From Mesorhizobium huakuii (GTDB taxonomy: Bacteria; Pseudomonadota; Alphaproteobacteria; Rhizobiales; Rhizobiaceae), in the NCBI RefSeq assembly GCF_030160235.1, contig NZ_BSNY01000027.1:225384-289383 (forward strand): 64,000 nucleotides of DNA, written 5' to 3'. Position 1 is the stretch's first letter. Every line of letters starts with the position of its first letter. The translations under genes and the position numbers were made by a program. Shown here in pieces: positions 27,426 through 36,435 of this stretch. The notes below the pieces were generated by a model. The model had not been told where the DNA came from and ran no database searches. It was given only the letters and a program-made list of their open reading frames with translations.

Positions 27426-28719
27426 GTGGACCAGATTGTCAATCTGCCAAAGACGGAATCGGATTCCGCCATCGAGACGGCGCTCGGGCTCGATAAGAAC
27501 GGGCGGAGCAAGACGCGCCGGCGTGGCTGGCTCTATGCGTTGCTGACCCTGATCGTGCTTGCCGCCGGTCTTGGCCTCTATCAGTGGTATGCCGGTACGC
27601 CCGCCAAGGTTGATTACACCACGGTCCCGGCCGCCAAGGCCGATCTCACCGTCCAGGTCTCGGCGACGGGCACGCTGCAGCCGCTCACCCAGGTCGATAT
27701 CTCCAGCCAGCTCTCCGGCGTCATCCGCTCGGTCTCGGTCAATGAGAACCAGCAGGTGAAGAAGGGGCGACGTGCTGGCGGCCCTCGACACCACCAAGCT
27801 GCAGGTACAGATCGAGCGCGCCAAGGCTTCCGCCAAGGGCGCGGCGGCCAATGTCGAGGACGCCACGGTGACGCTCGCCGAGAACGAGAGCGCGCTGGTG
27901 CGCGCCGCCGCCCTGACCAAGCGCGGAATGGCGACCGACCAGTCGCTCGAGGCGGCGACCGCGACACGCGACCGTTCAAAGGCAGCGCTGGACAGCGCCG
28001 AGGCCAATCTTGCCATCGCCAATGCCGACCTGAAATCGCAGCAGACCGACCTTGCCAACAGCACCATCTACGCGCCGATCGACGGCATCGTGCTGACGCG
28101 CTCGGTCGACCCCGGCCAAACGGTCGCCTCCTCGTTGCAGGCGCCCGTGCTGTTCATCATCGCCGCTGATCTGAGGAACATGGAGCTGGTGGCGGCGGTC
28201 GACGAGGCCGACATCGGCGCCGTCAAGCCAGGCCAGCATGCGCGCTTCACCGTCGACGCCTTCCCCGACCGGCCGTTCGACGCCGAGATCCGCGACATCT
28301 CCTATGCCTCGCTCACGACGGACGGCGTCGTCACCTACAATGCGCGGCTCGAGGTCGACAACAACGAGCTGTTGCTGCGGCCCGGCATGACCGCCACCGT
28401 CTCGGTCGTCACAAGGCAGGCCAAGGATGTGCTCACCGTGCCTGCCAGCGCCTTCCGCTATCGCCCGACGCAGCAGGCGGCCCGCGCGTGGAGCTTCAGC
28501 GACCTGTTCACCGGCCGCATGGGCCGTCCGGGCGGCAACCGCCAGCGCCAGGCCGCAACGGCCCCCACCGACGGCTCGCGCACGCTCTATGTGCTGGAGA
28601 ACGGCCGGCCGCACGCGGTCAACGTCAAGATCGGCTCGACCGATGGCGAACTGACCGAAATCACATCCGGCCTGGAGGAAGGCGCGCAGGTCATCACCGC
28701 CTCGCAGCAGCGGAGCTGA
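27426..28719 (+). pseudogene. MacA-like periplasmic adaptor (HlyD family), frameshifted
   Basis: Together two frames encode a complete MacA-type membrane-fusion protein. The first, from GTG 27426, has a cytoplasmic N-terminus, one membrane helix (about residues 35-52) and the start of the lipoyl/barrel domain (LTVQVSATGTLQPLTQVDIS). It reads correctly to NENQQVKK and is then thrown off by one extra G in a GGGG run at 27764-27767. The correct continuation (VLAALDTTKLQVQIERAKA...) is in the +1-shifted frame, open to 28719. It contains the coiled-coil hairpin, IYAPIDGIVLTRSVDPGQTV and the barrel domain. With three Gs the motif reads KKGDVLAALD, as expected. The cause is either a real one-base insertion or a sequencing error. 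The ABC genes downstream are intact. Confidence 0.85.
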
Positions 28720-28723
28720 TTCC

Positions 28724-29431
28724 GTGGCCGCCGGCGCACCCCTCATCACCTTCGACAAGGTCTGGAAGAGCTATGGCCACGGCGAGGCCCGCGTGCACGC
28801 GCTGGCTGGCGTCGACCTCGCCATCCGGCGTGGCGAGTTCGTCGCCATCATGGGGCCGTCCGGCTCCGGCAAATCGACGGCGATGAACATCATCGGCTGC
28901 CTCGACACGCCGACGGCCGGAACCTACTCCTTCATGGGCGTCGACGCCGGACGGCTCGACCGCAACCGCCGCGCCATGCTGCGCAACCTCTATGTCGGCT
29001 TCGTCTTCCAGGGCTACAATCTGCTGGCGCGTACCACGGCGGCGGAAAATGTCGAACTGCCGCTGATCTATCGCGGCGTGGCCAGCCGCGAGCGCCGCGA
29101 CCTTGCCATGCAGGCGCTCGCCCAGGTCGGCCTTGTCGGCCGCGAGCATCACACGCCGGCCGAACTCTCCGGCGGCCAGCAGCAGCGCGTGGCGATCGCG
29201 CGCGCCATCGTCACCCGGCCGACGCTGCTCGTCGCCGACGAGCCGACCGGCAATCTCGACACCGCCCGCACGCACGAGATCATGGAGTTGCTTACGAAGC
29301 TCAACAAGGAGCTCGGCCTGACCGTCACCATGGTCACCCACGAGGCCGACGTCGCCGACTATGCCGAGCGCACCATCCGCTTCCTCGACGGCCATGTCGC
29401 CTCCGATACCGTGAATGTCGAGGTGGCCTGA
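28724..29431 (+). CDS. MacB-type ABC exporter, ATP-binding protein
   Basis: This 235-residue nucleotide-binding subunit of a LolD/MacB-type exporter starts at GTG 28724, five bases after the adaptor. It has Walker A GPSGSGKSTAMN, the Q-loop FVFQGYNLLART, the ABC signature LSGGQQQRVAIARA and Walker B LLVADEPTGNLD, then a VTMVTHEADVADYA H-loop. Membership of the MacAB/LolCDE branch follows from the NIIGCLDTPTAGTY and GNLDTARTHEIMELL style. It pairs with the permease that starts two bases after its stop. The substrate cannot be inferred. Confidence 0.93.
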   Translation: MAAGAPLITFDKVWKSYGHGEARVHALAGVDLAIRRGEFVAIMGPSGSGKSTAMNIIGCLDTPTAGTYSFMGVDAGRLDRNRRAMLRNLYVGFVFQGYNLLARTTAAENVELPLIYRGVASRERRDLAMQALAQVGLVGREHHTPAELSGGQQQRVAIARAIVTRPTLLVADEPTGNLDTARTHEIMELLTKLNKELGLTVTMVTHEADVADYAERTIRFLDGHVASDTVNVEVA

Positions 29432-29433
29432 CC

Positions 29434-30651
29434 ATGATCTGGGAAACCGTCCGCCTCTCGCTGCGCTCGATACGCCGCAACGTGCTGCGTTCGTTCCTGA
29501 CGCTGCTCGGCATCGTCATCGGCGTCGCCGCTGTCATCGCCATGCTCACCATCGGCTCCGGCACCACGCAGAAGGTCAAGGCCGACATCTCCAAGCTCGG
29601 CAGCAACCTGCTGGTCGTCCGCGCCGGTCGCCCGGCCGGTCCTGGCGGTCCGGGCGGGCTTGACCAGGTAGTGCGGCCGCTGGCCGAGAAGGACCTCGCT
29701 GCGTTGGTCGCGCACCTCACCGGCGCGCGCGCCATCTCGCCGGCATCGCAAAAGCAGGTCCGCGTCATCTTCGGCACCGAGAGTCTGACCTCGGGCGTCA
29801 CCGGCACCGACAGCGCCTATCTCGATGCGCGCGACTGGAAGCTGGTGTCGGGCCGGCCGTTCAGCGATTCCGAAACCCGCTCGGGCACCGGCGTCTGCCT
29901 GATCGGCGAGACGGTGCGCCAGCAATTCTTCGGCGCTGGCGATCCCGAAGGCGAGATCATCCGCGTCAACCGCACCTCCTGCAAGATCATCGGCCTGCTC
30001 GAACCCAAGGGCTACACCGGCTTCGGCCAGGACCAGGACAATGTCGTCCTGATGCCGCTGCACGCCTATCAGCGCCGCATCGCCGGCAACCGTGACATCG
30101 ACAACATCTACATCGCCGCCGACGACCGCACGCCGACCAGCGAGTTGCAGCCCCGCGTCGAGGATATTTTGCGCGATGCGCGCCGCATCACGCCCGACCG
30201 CGAGAGCGATTTCGGCATCCGCGACATGACGCAGATCGCCGACGCCATGGCCAGCGCCACCACCACCATGACCGGCATGCTGGGCGCCGTCGCCGGCGTC
30301 AGCCTTCTGGTCGGCGGCATCGGCATCATGAACATCATGCTGGTCTCGGTCACCGAGCGCACGCGCGAGATCGGCATCCGGCTCGCCATAGGCGCGCATG
30401 AAAAGCACATCCTCATCCAGTTCCTGGTCGAGGCGACGGTGCTGTCGCTGCTCGGCGGCATCATCGGCATCCTGATCGGCCTGGCGCTCGCCGGCCTCGC
30501 CTCGGTGACGCTGACCATCCCCTTCGCGCCGAGCCCGGCGGTCATCCTGCTGGCCGTCGGCTTCTCGGCGCTGATCGGCATGGTGTTCGGCTTCTTCCCG
30601 GCGCTGCGCGGCGCCAGGCTCGACCCGATCGACGCGCTGCGGCACGAGTAA
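29434..30651 (+). CDS. MacB-type ABC exporter, permease protein
   Basis: This 405-residue FtsX/MacB-type permease has one N-terminal membrane helix (FLTLLGIVIGVAAVIAMLTIG), a periplasmic MacB_PCD domain (about residues 50-260) and three C-terminal helices. Those include VAGVSLLVGGIGIMNIMLVSV, VTERTREIGIRLAIGAHEKHI and GMVFGFFPALRGARLDPIDALRHE, the family's classic ending. It is co-transcribed with the ATPase (two-base gap). Unlike E. coli MacB the ATPase is a separate chain. Such tripartite systems export peptides, macrolides or lipoproteins; which one applies here is unknown, and the adaptor gene upstream is frameshifted. Confidence 0.93.
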   Translation: MIWETVRLSLRSIRRNVLRSFLTLLGIVIGVAAVIAMLTIGSGTTQKVKADISKLGSNLLVVRAGRPAGPGGPGGLDQVVRPLAEKDLAALVAHLTGARAISPASQKQVRVIFGTESLTSGVTGTDSAYLDARDWKLVSGRPFSDSETRSGTGVCLIGETVRQQFFGAGDPEGEIIRVNRTSCKIIGLLEPKGYTGFGQDQDNVVLMPLHAYQRRIAGNRDIDNIYIAADDRTPTSELQPRVEDILRDARRITPDRESDFGIRDMTQIADAMASATTTMTGMLGAVAGVSLLVGGIGIMNIMLVSVTERTREIGIRLAIGAHEKHILIQFLVEATVLSLLGGIIGILIGLALAGLASVTLTIPFAPSPAVILLAVGFSALIGMVFGFFPALRGARLDPIDALRHE

Positions 30652-30777
30652 AAGACCTGGCCGGCTCCGCCATGGATCGACGGCTATCCCCAGCCTTGGA
30701 CGCTTGCCTGCGCCGCCAGCACTGTCGCCCGCGGGTCGACGATGCTAGGGCAAGCATCTCGGGTCGAGGAACAACGC

Positions 30778-31020
30778 ATGAGCAAGAAGACACGACTGAT
30801 CGTGACGATGGTCATCATCGAGGCCGTCCTGGCGGGCATCTGGTGGTATCTCGCCCGCTTCGGCATGACCAATCCCGATCGTGTCACACCGGATTTCCAG
30901 GCAGTCGTCGGCCAGACCATGGGAATGGCCATGGGCGGGTTGCTGGGCATCGGCTTCATCTTGTTCCTCGTCGCGGCCCGCAACGACCGCAAGGCGGCGC
31001 AGGACAAGACGCGCCTTTAG
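30778..31020 (+). CDS. Small two-helix membrane protein of unknown function
   Basis: This 80-residue product from the ATG at 30778 (MSKKTRLIVTMVIIEAV) has two hydrophobic segments (about 7-25 and 45-66) and short charged ends, with GAGG upstream. I recognise no family. It lies 126 bases after the ABC permease on the same strand. Its TAG stop overlaps the TAA stop of the convergent NUDIX gene in the four bases TTAG (31017-31020). Confidence 0.65.
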   Translation: MSKKTRLIVTMVIIEAVLAGIWWYLARFGMTNPDRVTPDFQAVVGQTMGMAMGGLLGIGFILFLVAARNDRKAAQDKTRL

Positions 31021-31733
31021 CCCACGCCGGAAAAATGCCACTCGATCAGCGGCTTCATATGCAATGCCAGTCCGTCCGGCAGGTCGCCGGCATGGCGGAT
31101 GATCACCGGCCCGTCGATCTCCGGATCGGTTTCGCCGGCGACGAAGGCTGAGATTCGCCGCGCGATCTCATCGGCTGGCTCGTCGACATGATAGCGGCGG
31201 AAGATGACGGTCCCACGCGTGGTCGACAGGGCGTGCCAGCGCACGCCGCGCCTGGCAGCCGAGAGATCGAGGCCTGTTTCCTCGCGCACCTCGCGGATCA
31301 TGTTGAAATCGACGTCCACCAGGCCGTCACGAAAGTCGTCCGGCTCGAACGACCCGGCGGCGAAATAGACGCGCCCGGCATTGACCGTGTGTGACCCCAT
31401 GCGGATCGCCACCAGCGCATTATCGCCGGCGACCAGCATGGCATGGGCATAGGCATGCTCGGCGCCTGAATTCTCGCGCCGCTTACGCCAAAGCATGAAG
31501 GTGGAGTAGTTGACCGCGTGGCAGCGGCCGACGAGACGGTTGTCGCGGTACGCGAGTTGCGACAGCAGCACCACCGTGCCGTCGAACAGCGCCGGCTTGG
31601 CCGCTATCTCGCGCTGCCAGTTCTCGGCGACCGCCTGTTTATTGTCGCGGGCGAAAGGATGCGGGCCGGGGTCGAGCCGGACGTCGATTGCATCGACCGG
31701 CAGGATGACATTGCGTGGCAGGTCGAAACTCAT
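31017..31733 (-). CDS. NUDIX-domain hydrolase-like protein
   Basis: This 238-residue protein carries a NUDIX-box-like segment AAGSFEPDDFRDGLVDVD followed by MIREVREETGLDL, the REXXEEXGL core being intact, although the spacing from the leading Gly differs from the textbook 23-residue box. NUDIX enzymes hydrolyse nucleoside diphosphates linked to another moiety; the substrate is not evident. The N-terminal 60 residues (LPVDAIDVRLDPGPHPFA) look specific to this subfamily. It lies 21 bases downstream of the EEP-family gene on the same strand, suggesting co-transcription. Confidence 0.82.
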   Translation of the reverse strand: MSFDLPRNVILPVDAIDVRLDPGPHPFARDNKQAVAENWQREIAAKPALFDGTVVLLSQLAYRDNRLVGRCHAVNYSTFMLWRKRRENSGAEHAYAHAMLVAGDNALVAIRMGSHTVNAGRVYFAAGSFEPDDFRDGLVDVDFNMIREVREETGLDLSAARRGVRWHALSTTRGTVIFRRYHVDEPADEIARRISAFVAGETDPEIDGPVIIRHAGDLPDGLALHMKPLIEWHFSGVG

Positions 31734-31754
31734 GCGTGTAGCCCCAAATGCCGC

Positions 31755-32870
31755 CTATCGAGCCATGTCCAGCGTGATCGCCACCGGGCAATGGTCCGAC
31801 GCTTTCGGCCGGTCCCAGCCGGCGCGCGGAAAGCGCTCGACTTCCTGGCCAGCCGGAAAGATCGTGCGCCAGGGCTGGCCGTTGCGGATGATGTCGGGAA
31901 CGGCGGTGGCGTTCCTCGCCGCCAGCCCCCTGGATAGCAGGATATAGTCGAGCTGGCAGAGATGCCGCTCTTCGGGTCCGCGCGTGTGATAGAAGGTCCA
32001 GCGGTTCATTTCCGGCCGACGCTCGATGACGTTCTCGCAGAAGCCGCCGGCCGTCAGCACGTTGATGCAGGACTGTGCCTCATCGACCACCTCGAAACGG
32101 TAGCCGTCGAGATCGTCGCCGGCGATCTTCACGCGCTGGCGGTAATCGTTCATGTCGCCACAGATCGCCCAGTGCTTATCGGCGGCATGATCCGCGCCGA
32201 AGCGCTCCTCGATAATGCGGCGCACGGCTTGCGCCTCGGCAATGCGCACCGGCATCGTCGCCTCGCGTCCGTCGAGCCCGTTGCGCGGCGAGCCCATCGA
32301 CTTGAAATGCACGAGATAGAGCGTCAGCGGCACGCCGCCGACGGTGATGTCGACTTCCAGGCAGTCGCGCCGGAAGATGCGTTCATTGGCCTGGCTGCCA
32401 AGGGCGGCCAGTTCCGGCGTGTGCAGCCCGAACTGCTCGTAGGTGACGTAGGCATGGCTGGTCATGCGCACGAATTCGATCGGCTGTCCCTGCGCGGTCT
32501 CGTTGCGCATCATCACGGCGACATCGATGCCGCGCGAATCATTGCCTGCGGTGGTATATTTCTGCCGGTAGCCCTGCCCCACCATCTTGAACAGATAGCC
32601 GTATTCGAAGGCCTTCAGCGCCTCGATGTTGTCGACCTCCTGCATGCAGATGATGTCGGCCCGTGTGGCGGCGATCGCCAGCGCCGTCAGCTGGCGGGTA
32701 TCGTCGGACTGCGCGATGGCGCGGGCCTGCTCCAACATCTTGTATTCGGCTTCGCTCTGTATATCGAACAGCGCCAGCGTCCGATCCTCGTTGAGCTGGT
32801 TGCGATAGCCGGAAAAGTCGAACCTGTTCATCAGGTTCTCGACATTGAAGGTGGCAAGGCGCAGCGACAT
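31755..32870 (-). CDS. Endonuclease/exonuclease/phosphatase family protein
   Basis: This 371-residue protein has the EEP fold: LRLATFNVENLMNRF at the N-terminus (catalytic Asn), IICMQEVDNIEALKAF (metal-binding Glu), VHFKSMGSP, WAICGDMNDYRQ (catalytic Asp/Asn), LDYILLSRGLA and the terminal KASDHCPVAITLDM (catalytic Asp-His). The fold covers nucleases and phosphoesterases, so the substrate stays open. I use the ATG at 32870, preceded by AGGTCAGGTC, rather than the frame's first possible start 12 codons upstream. There is no signal peptide, so it is probably cytoplasmic. Confidence 0.9.
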   Translation of the reverse strand: MSLRLATFNVENLMNRFDFSGYRNQLNEDRTLALFDIQSEAEYKMLEQARAIAQSDDTRQLTALAIAATRADIICMQEVDNIEALKAFEYGYLFKMVGQGYRQKYTTAGNDSRGIDVAVMMRNETAQGQPIEFVRMTSHAYVTYEQFGLHTPELAALGSQANERIFRRDCLEVDITVGGVPLTLYLVHFKSMGSPRNGLDGREATMPVRIAEAQAVRRIIEERFGADHAADKHWAICGDMNDYRQRVKIAGDDLDGYRFEVVDEAQSCINVLTAGGFCENVIERRPEMNRWTFYHTRGPEERHLCQLDYILLSRGLAARNATAVPDIIRNGQPWRTIFPAGQEVERFPRAGWDRPKASDHCPVAITLDMAR

Positions 32871-33058
32871 GACCTGACCTTTGCCTGCAAGAGCGCCGGA
32901 ACACAAGATCGCAGGACCACAAGCCAGGATCGACTGGACCTGACCGCATTCGCGCCATGGTTGACGGAACCTTTCCGTTCATCCGCCGTTCAGACGCAAA
33001 GATCCACAGTGGACCCATTCCAGGGTAGGCGTGGGGCCTTCAGCTCTTGGAGAGTGTT

Positions 33059-33625
33059 ATGAATTCGCTCTTTTCGTCCACCATCAAATCCGGGCTGATT
33101 GCGCTCGGCATTGTCTCCGGCATCACCGCGCCATCTGCCGCCGGACCGATCCTGCAACCGGATCTGGCGCTTCCGACAAGCACGGCAGCACCGGCGGTAA
33201 CGCCGGTGCGCGAAGGATGGGCTGGCGGCAATAACCGTCCGGCCTACAACGAAGACTGGAGATGGCGCCGGTCAGGCCACTGGAACGGTGGTCGGCACTG
33301 GAACCGCGACAACTGGAACGGCGGAAACTGGAACGGCGGCGATGACTGGCGTTGGCGTCGGCATCACCATCGCCGCTACTATGATGACGGTGCGGGTGCC
33401 GCGATCCTTGGCCTTGGCCTGGGGCTCGGCCTCGGCAGCATGTACAACAACTACAACAACTACGATTACTATGCGCCGGCACCACGCCGCTACTATCGCG
33501 CCGGGCGGCTTTCGAATGCCCATGTCCGGTGGTGCTATAACCGCTACCGGTCGTACCGTGCCTGGGACAACACGTTCCAGCCCTATGGCGGCCCGCGCCA
33601 GCAATGCTGGTCGCCCTATAGCTGA
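33059..33625 (+). CDS. BA14K family secreted protein
   Basis: This 188-residue protein begins with a signal peptide ([28 protein letters not shown], cleavage near residue 28). It continues with a low-complexity Trp/Asn/Gly/His/Arg region with [13 protein letters not shown] repeats and a glycine-rich helix. It ends in the BA14K-type motif [30 protein letters not shown], found in the Brucella 14-kDa immunoreactive protein and many rhizobial relatives. GGAGAG precedes the ATG at 33059 at good distance. The function is not firmly known; an envelope or lectin-like role has been suggested for Brucella. Confidence 0.85.
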   Translation: MNSLFSSTIKSGLIALGIVSGITAPSAAGPILQPDLALPTSTAAPAVTPVREGWAGGNNRPAYNEDWRWRRSGHWNGGRHWNRDNWNGGNWNGGDDWRWRRHHHRRYYDDGAGAAILGLGLGLGLGSMYNNYNNYDYYAPAPRRYYRAGRLSNAHVRWCYNRYRSYRAWDNTFQPYGGPRQQCWSPYS

Positions 33626-33649
33626 TCTCTAAGCGCGCCACGCGGAATG

Positions 33650-33677
33650 AAAACGGCGCCCTGGGGCGCCGTTTTTT
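33650..33677. terminator. Bidirectional intrinsic terminator
   Basis: AAAACGGCGCC (33650-33660) and GGCGCCGTTTT (33665-33675) form an 11-base perfect stem with a short loop, flanked by A-rich and T-rich sides. It lies between the convergent BA14K gene (plus) and ilvC (minus) and can end transcription from both. Confidence 0.9.
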
Positions 33678-33704
33678 GCTTTGATCAGGAAGAACGGATT
33701 TCGA

Positions 33705-34742
<1,038 letters not shown>

Positions 34743-34748
34743 CTAAGA

Positions 34749-35402
34749 TCAGAGGCCTTTCAGCCTGGTTTTTGCTCCGAAAAGAGCGAGAAACTGCTGC
34801 GTCGCCCGCACGGCATCGCCGCCGATCGTCGCCTCAGTCAATTCCAGCCGGTCGCCGAGCAGCAGACGGATCTGCACGTCGCGGGCGACGAGCCCGAAAA
34901 AGCTACGGAACGCCGTCTCGGCATCCGTGAAATCGAGGAGCCCGGCCTGGCGCCCGGCCTCCAGCACCGGCTTCAGCCGCCTGGCCAGCGCGAAGCGGCC
35001 ATTCTCCAGCACGACGGCGCCGAGATTATCCTTTCCCGATCCGGCATGACCGACCGCCACCCGGTTGAGCGCGATCGAAGTGTCGCTGGAAATCACGTTC
35101 AGCCAGTCGGAAGCGAAACGCTCGAGGCTCGCCGTCAGCGAGGCAAGGTCGAGCCCCTTGCCGTCGACGGGCGCCACGCGCACCTTGGAAGCCTGCCACT
35201 GCACGGTCGCCGTCAACAGCCCGTCGCGGTCGCCGAACCATTTGTAGAGCGTTTCCTTGGAACAGCTGGCCCGCCGCGCCACGGCGGTCATGGTCAGCTG
35301 ATCGCCCTCCTCGACCAACAGCCGCAACGCCGCGTCCAGAACGGCCTTCTGCCGCTCAGTCAGCGTCTCGCTGGTGTCGATATCAGGCACGATGTGCAAC
35401 AC
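34749..35402 (-). CDS. TetR/AcrR family transcriptional regulator
   Basis: The N-terminal helix-turn-helix (TERQKAVLDAALRLLVEEG, then MTAVARRASCSKETLYKWFGDRDGLL) identifies a TetR-family repressor; the C-terminal ligand domain resembles TetR_C types with no recognisable ligand. An ATG at 35435 would give 228 residues. I prefer the GTG at 35402 because GAGGGAAGAGG lies just upstream and because a palindrome at 35449-35463 probably covers the promoter. The gene is followed by ilvC 24 bases downstream on the same strand, so it could affect ilvC expression, but the ilvC start has its own leader. Confidence 0.88.
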   Translation of the reverse strand: MLHIVPDIDTSETLTERQKAVLDAALRLLVEEGDQLTMTAVARRASCSKETLYKWFGDRDGLLTATVQWQASKVRVAPVDGKGLDLASLTASLERFASDWLNVISSDTSIALNRVAVGHAGSGKDNLGAVVLENGRFALARRLKPVLEAGRQAGLLDFTDAETAFRSFFGLVARDVQIRLLLGDRLELTEATIGGDAVRATQQFLALFGAKTRLKGL

Positions 35403-35448
35403 GCCTCTTCCCTCGCGGACAGGCAAACCGATCATCCTGGCAAGCCGT

Positions 35449-35463
35449 ACCGTACGTTACGGT
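35449..35463. promoter_or_regulatory. Candidate TetR-family operator
   Basis: ACCGTA-CGT-TACGGT is a perfect inverted repeat just upstream of the TetR-family gene, the usual place and form for an autoregulatory operator. A second palindrome, ATTGCGCAAT, lies at 35471-35480. Binding is inferred from position and symmetry. Confidence 0.65.
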
Positions 35464-35571
35464 TCGGCATATTGCGCAATCTGGCCCGGCGCGCAAGGGG
35501 GCGGCGCGGAAAAAGATCGAAGTCCGCGAGCGCCAGCGCCGTTATTGAGCATCGCGGGGAACGGACCAGGA

Positions 35572-36030
35572 TCAGTCGAGGACGGGCGGATCACGCAGCC
35601 GGCCAAGCAGCGCCGACATCATCTTCAGCTCGTCCGCTGAAAGCTTGGCGCCAACCAGTTCGGCGATCGATCTTCCATAGACGGCCCACATCCGCCGGCG
35701 CGTCTCGCGCCCCTTGGCCGTGACGCGGATGGTCTGGCCGCGACCGTCATCGGCGACCTTCAGCTTCTCGACCAGACCGTCGGCTTCGAGCCGGGCCAGC
35801 AGCCGCGAGATGTTGTACTGCGCAAACAAGGTCCGCTCGATCAATTGGAACGGCCGCAGACCGCCCTCGCCCGCTTCGGCGAGTTCGTGCAGCACGTCGT
35901 ACCAGGCAAGCGGCGGCAGGCTGCCCGCCTTCAGCGCGTCCTCGGCGTTTTCCACCAGCTGGCGCGAAACGCGCATCAGGCGGGCCCAGGCCGTGATGGC
36001 TTCCGGCGAAGGCGTGGCTTTCTCGGTCAT
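35572..36030 (-). CDS. MarR family transcriptional regulator
   Basis: This 152-residue protein has the MarR winged-helix core: LPPLAWYDVLHELAEAGEGGLRPFQLIERTLFAQYNISRLLARLEADGLVEKL (split here only for description, about residues 38-92), then the wing VADDGRGQTIRVTAKG. It is divergent from the Rieske/GST pair, with three palindromes between them (36044-36110). MarR proteins of this arrangement usually repress the divergent genes and themselves and are released by phenolic or oxidant ligands; the ligand here is unknown. The ATG at 36030 gives the normal length. Confidence 0.9.
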   Translation of the reverse strand: MTEKATPSPEAITAWARLMRVSRQLVENAEDALKAGSLPPLAWYDVLHELAEAGEGGLRPFQLIERTLFAQYNISRLLARLEADGLVEKLKVADDGRGQTIRVTAKGRETRRRMWAVYGRSIAELVGAKLSADELKMMSALLGRLRDPPVLD

Positions 36031-36043
36031 GGCTCACCCTAGG

Positions 36044-36110
36044 CGATAGATGCAGATGCATCAAGCTTGACGATAGATGCATCTGCATCTACATGAATGC
36101 AATTGCATCA
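36044..36110. promoter_or_regulatory. Candidate MarR operator array
   Basis: GATGCAGATGCATC (36049-36062) and GATGCATCTGCATC (36076-36089) are exact reverse complements, each preceded by CGATA, with a 13-base spacer that is itself symmetric around AAGCTT. A third perfect palindrome ATGCAATTGCAT follows at 36097-36108. They fill the gap between the MarR gene and the Rieske gene and are good operator candidates. Confidence 0.75.
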
Positions 36111-36128
36111 ACATCGAAAGGCAAACCG

Positions 36129-36434
36129 ATGAAACACGAAATCTGCAAGGTCGCCGACGTCCCCGAGACCGGCAGCCTGATCGCCCCGTTCTTCGGCCGC
36201 GAGGTCCATGTCTGGCGCAGCGGCGAACGCATCCGCGCCGCCGCCAATGCCTGTCTGCATTTCGGCGGGCCGCTGGATTGCAAGGACGGCAGGCTGGTCT
36301 GCCAATGGCACGGCGCCGCCTTCGACATGACATCGGGCGAGCGTCTCGACGGCCCGGCGCCCAGGAATTCCCGCCTGATGTTCCTGTCGACGCGCGTCGA
36401 AAACGGCGCATTGAACTATGTCTGGGGAGAGTGA
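36129..36434 (+). CDS. Rieske 2Fe-2S ferredoxin-like protein
   Basis: This 101-residue soluble Rieske protein carries the ligand pairs CLH and CQWH (NACLHFGGPLDCKDGRLVCQ followed by WHGAAFD). It is of the size of Rieske ferredoxins that serve oxygenases or of NirD-like proteins. I choose the ATG at 36129 (MKHEICKVADVPETG) because AAAGG precedes it and because the in-frame ATG at 36093 would place an operator palindrome inside the gene. It is followed one base later by the glutathione transferase gene and is probably controlled by the divergent MarR regulator. Its redox partner is not evident. Confidence 0.88.
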   Translation: MKHEICKVADVPETGSLIAPFFGREVHVWRSGERIRAAANACLHFGGPLDCKDGRLVCQWHGAAFDMTSGERLDGPAPRNSRLMFLSTRVENGALNYVWGE

Positions 36435-36435
36435 G

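Noticed and set aside
33288-33480. Asn/Trp/Gly-rich repeated codons as a possible CRISPR-like or minisatellite array
   Set aside because: The repeats are short, irregular and in frame within the BA14K protein; they reflect its low-complexity sequence.
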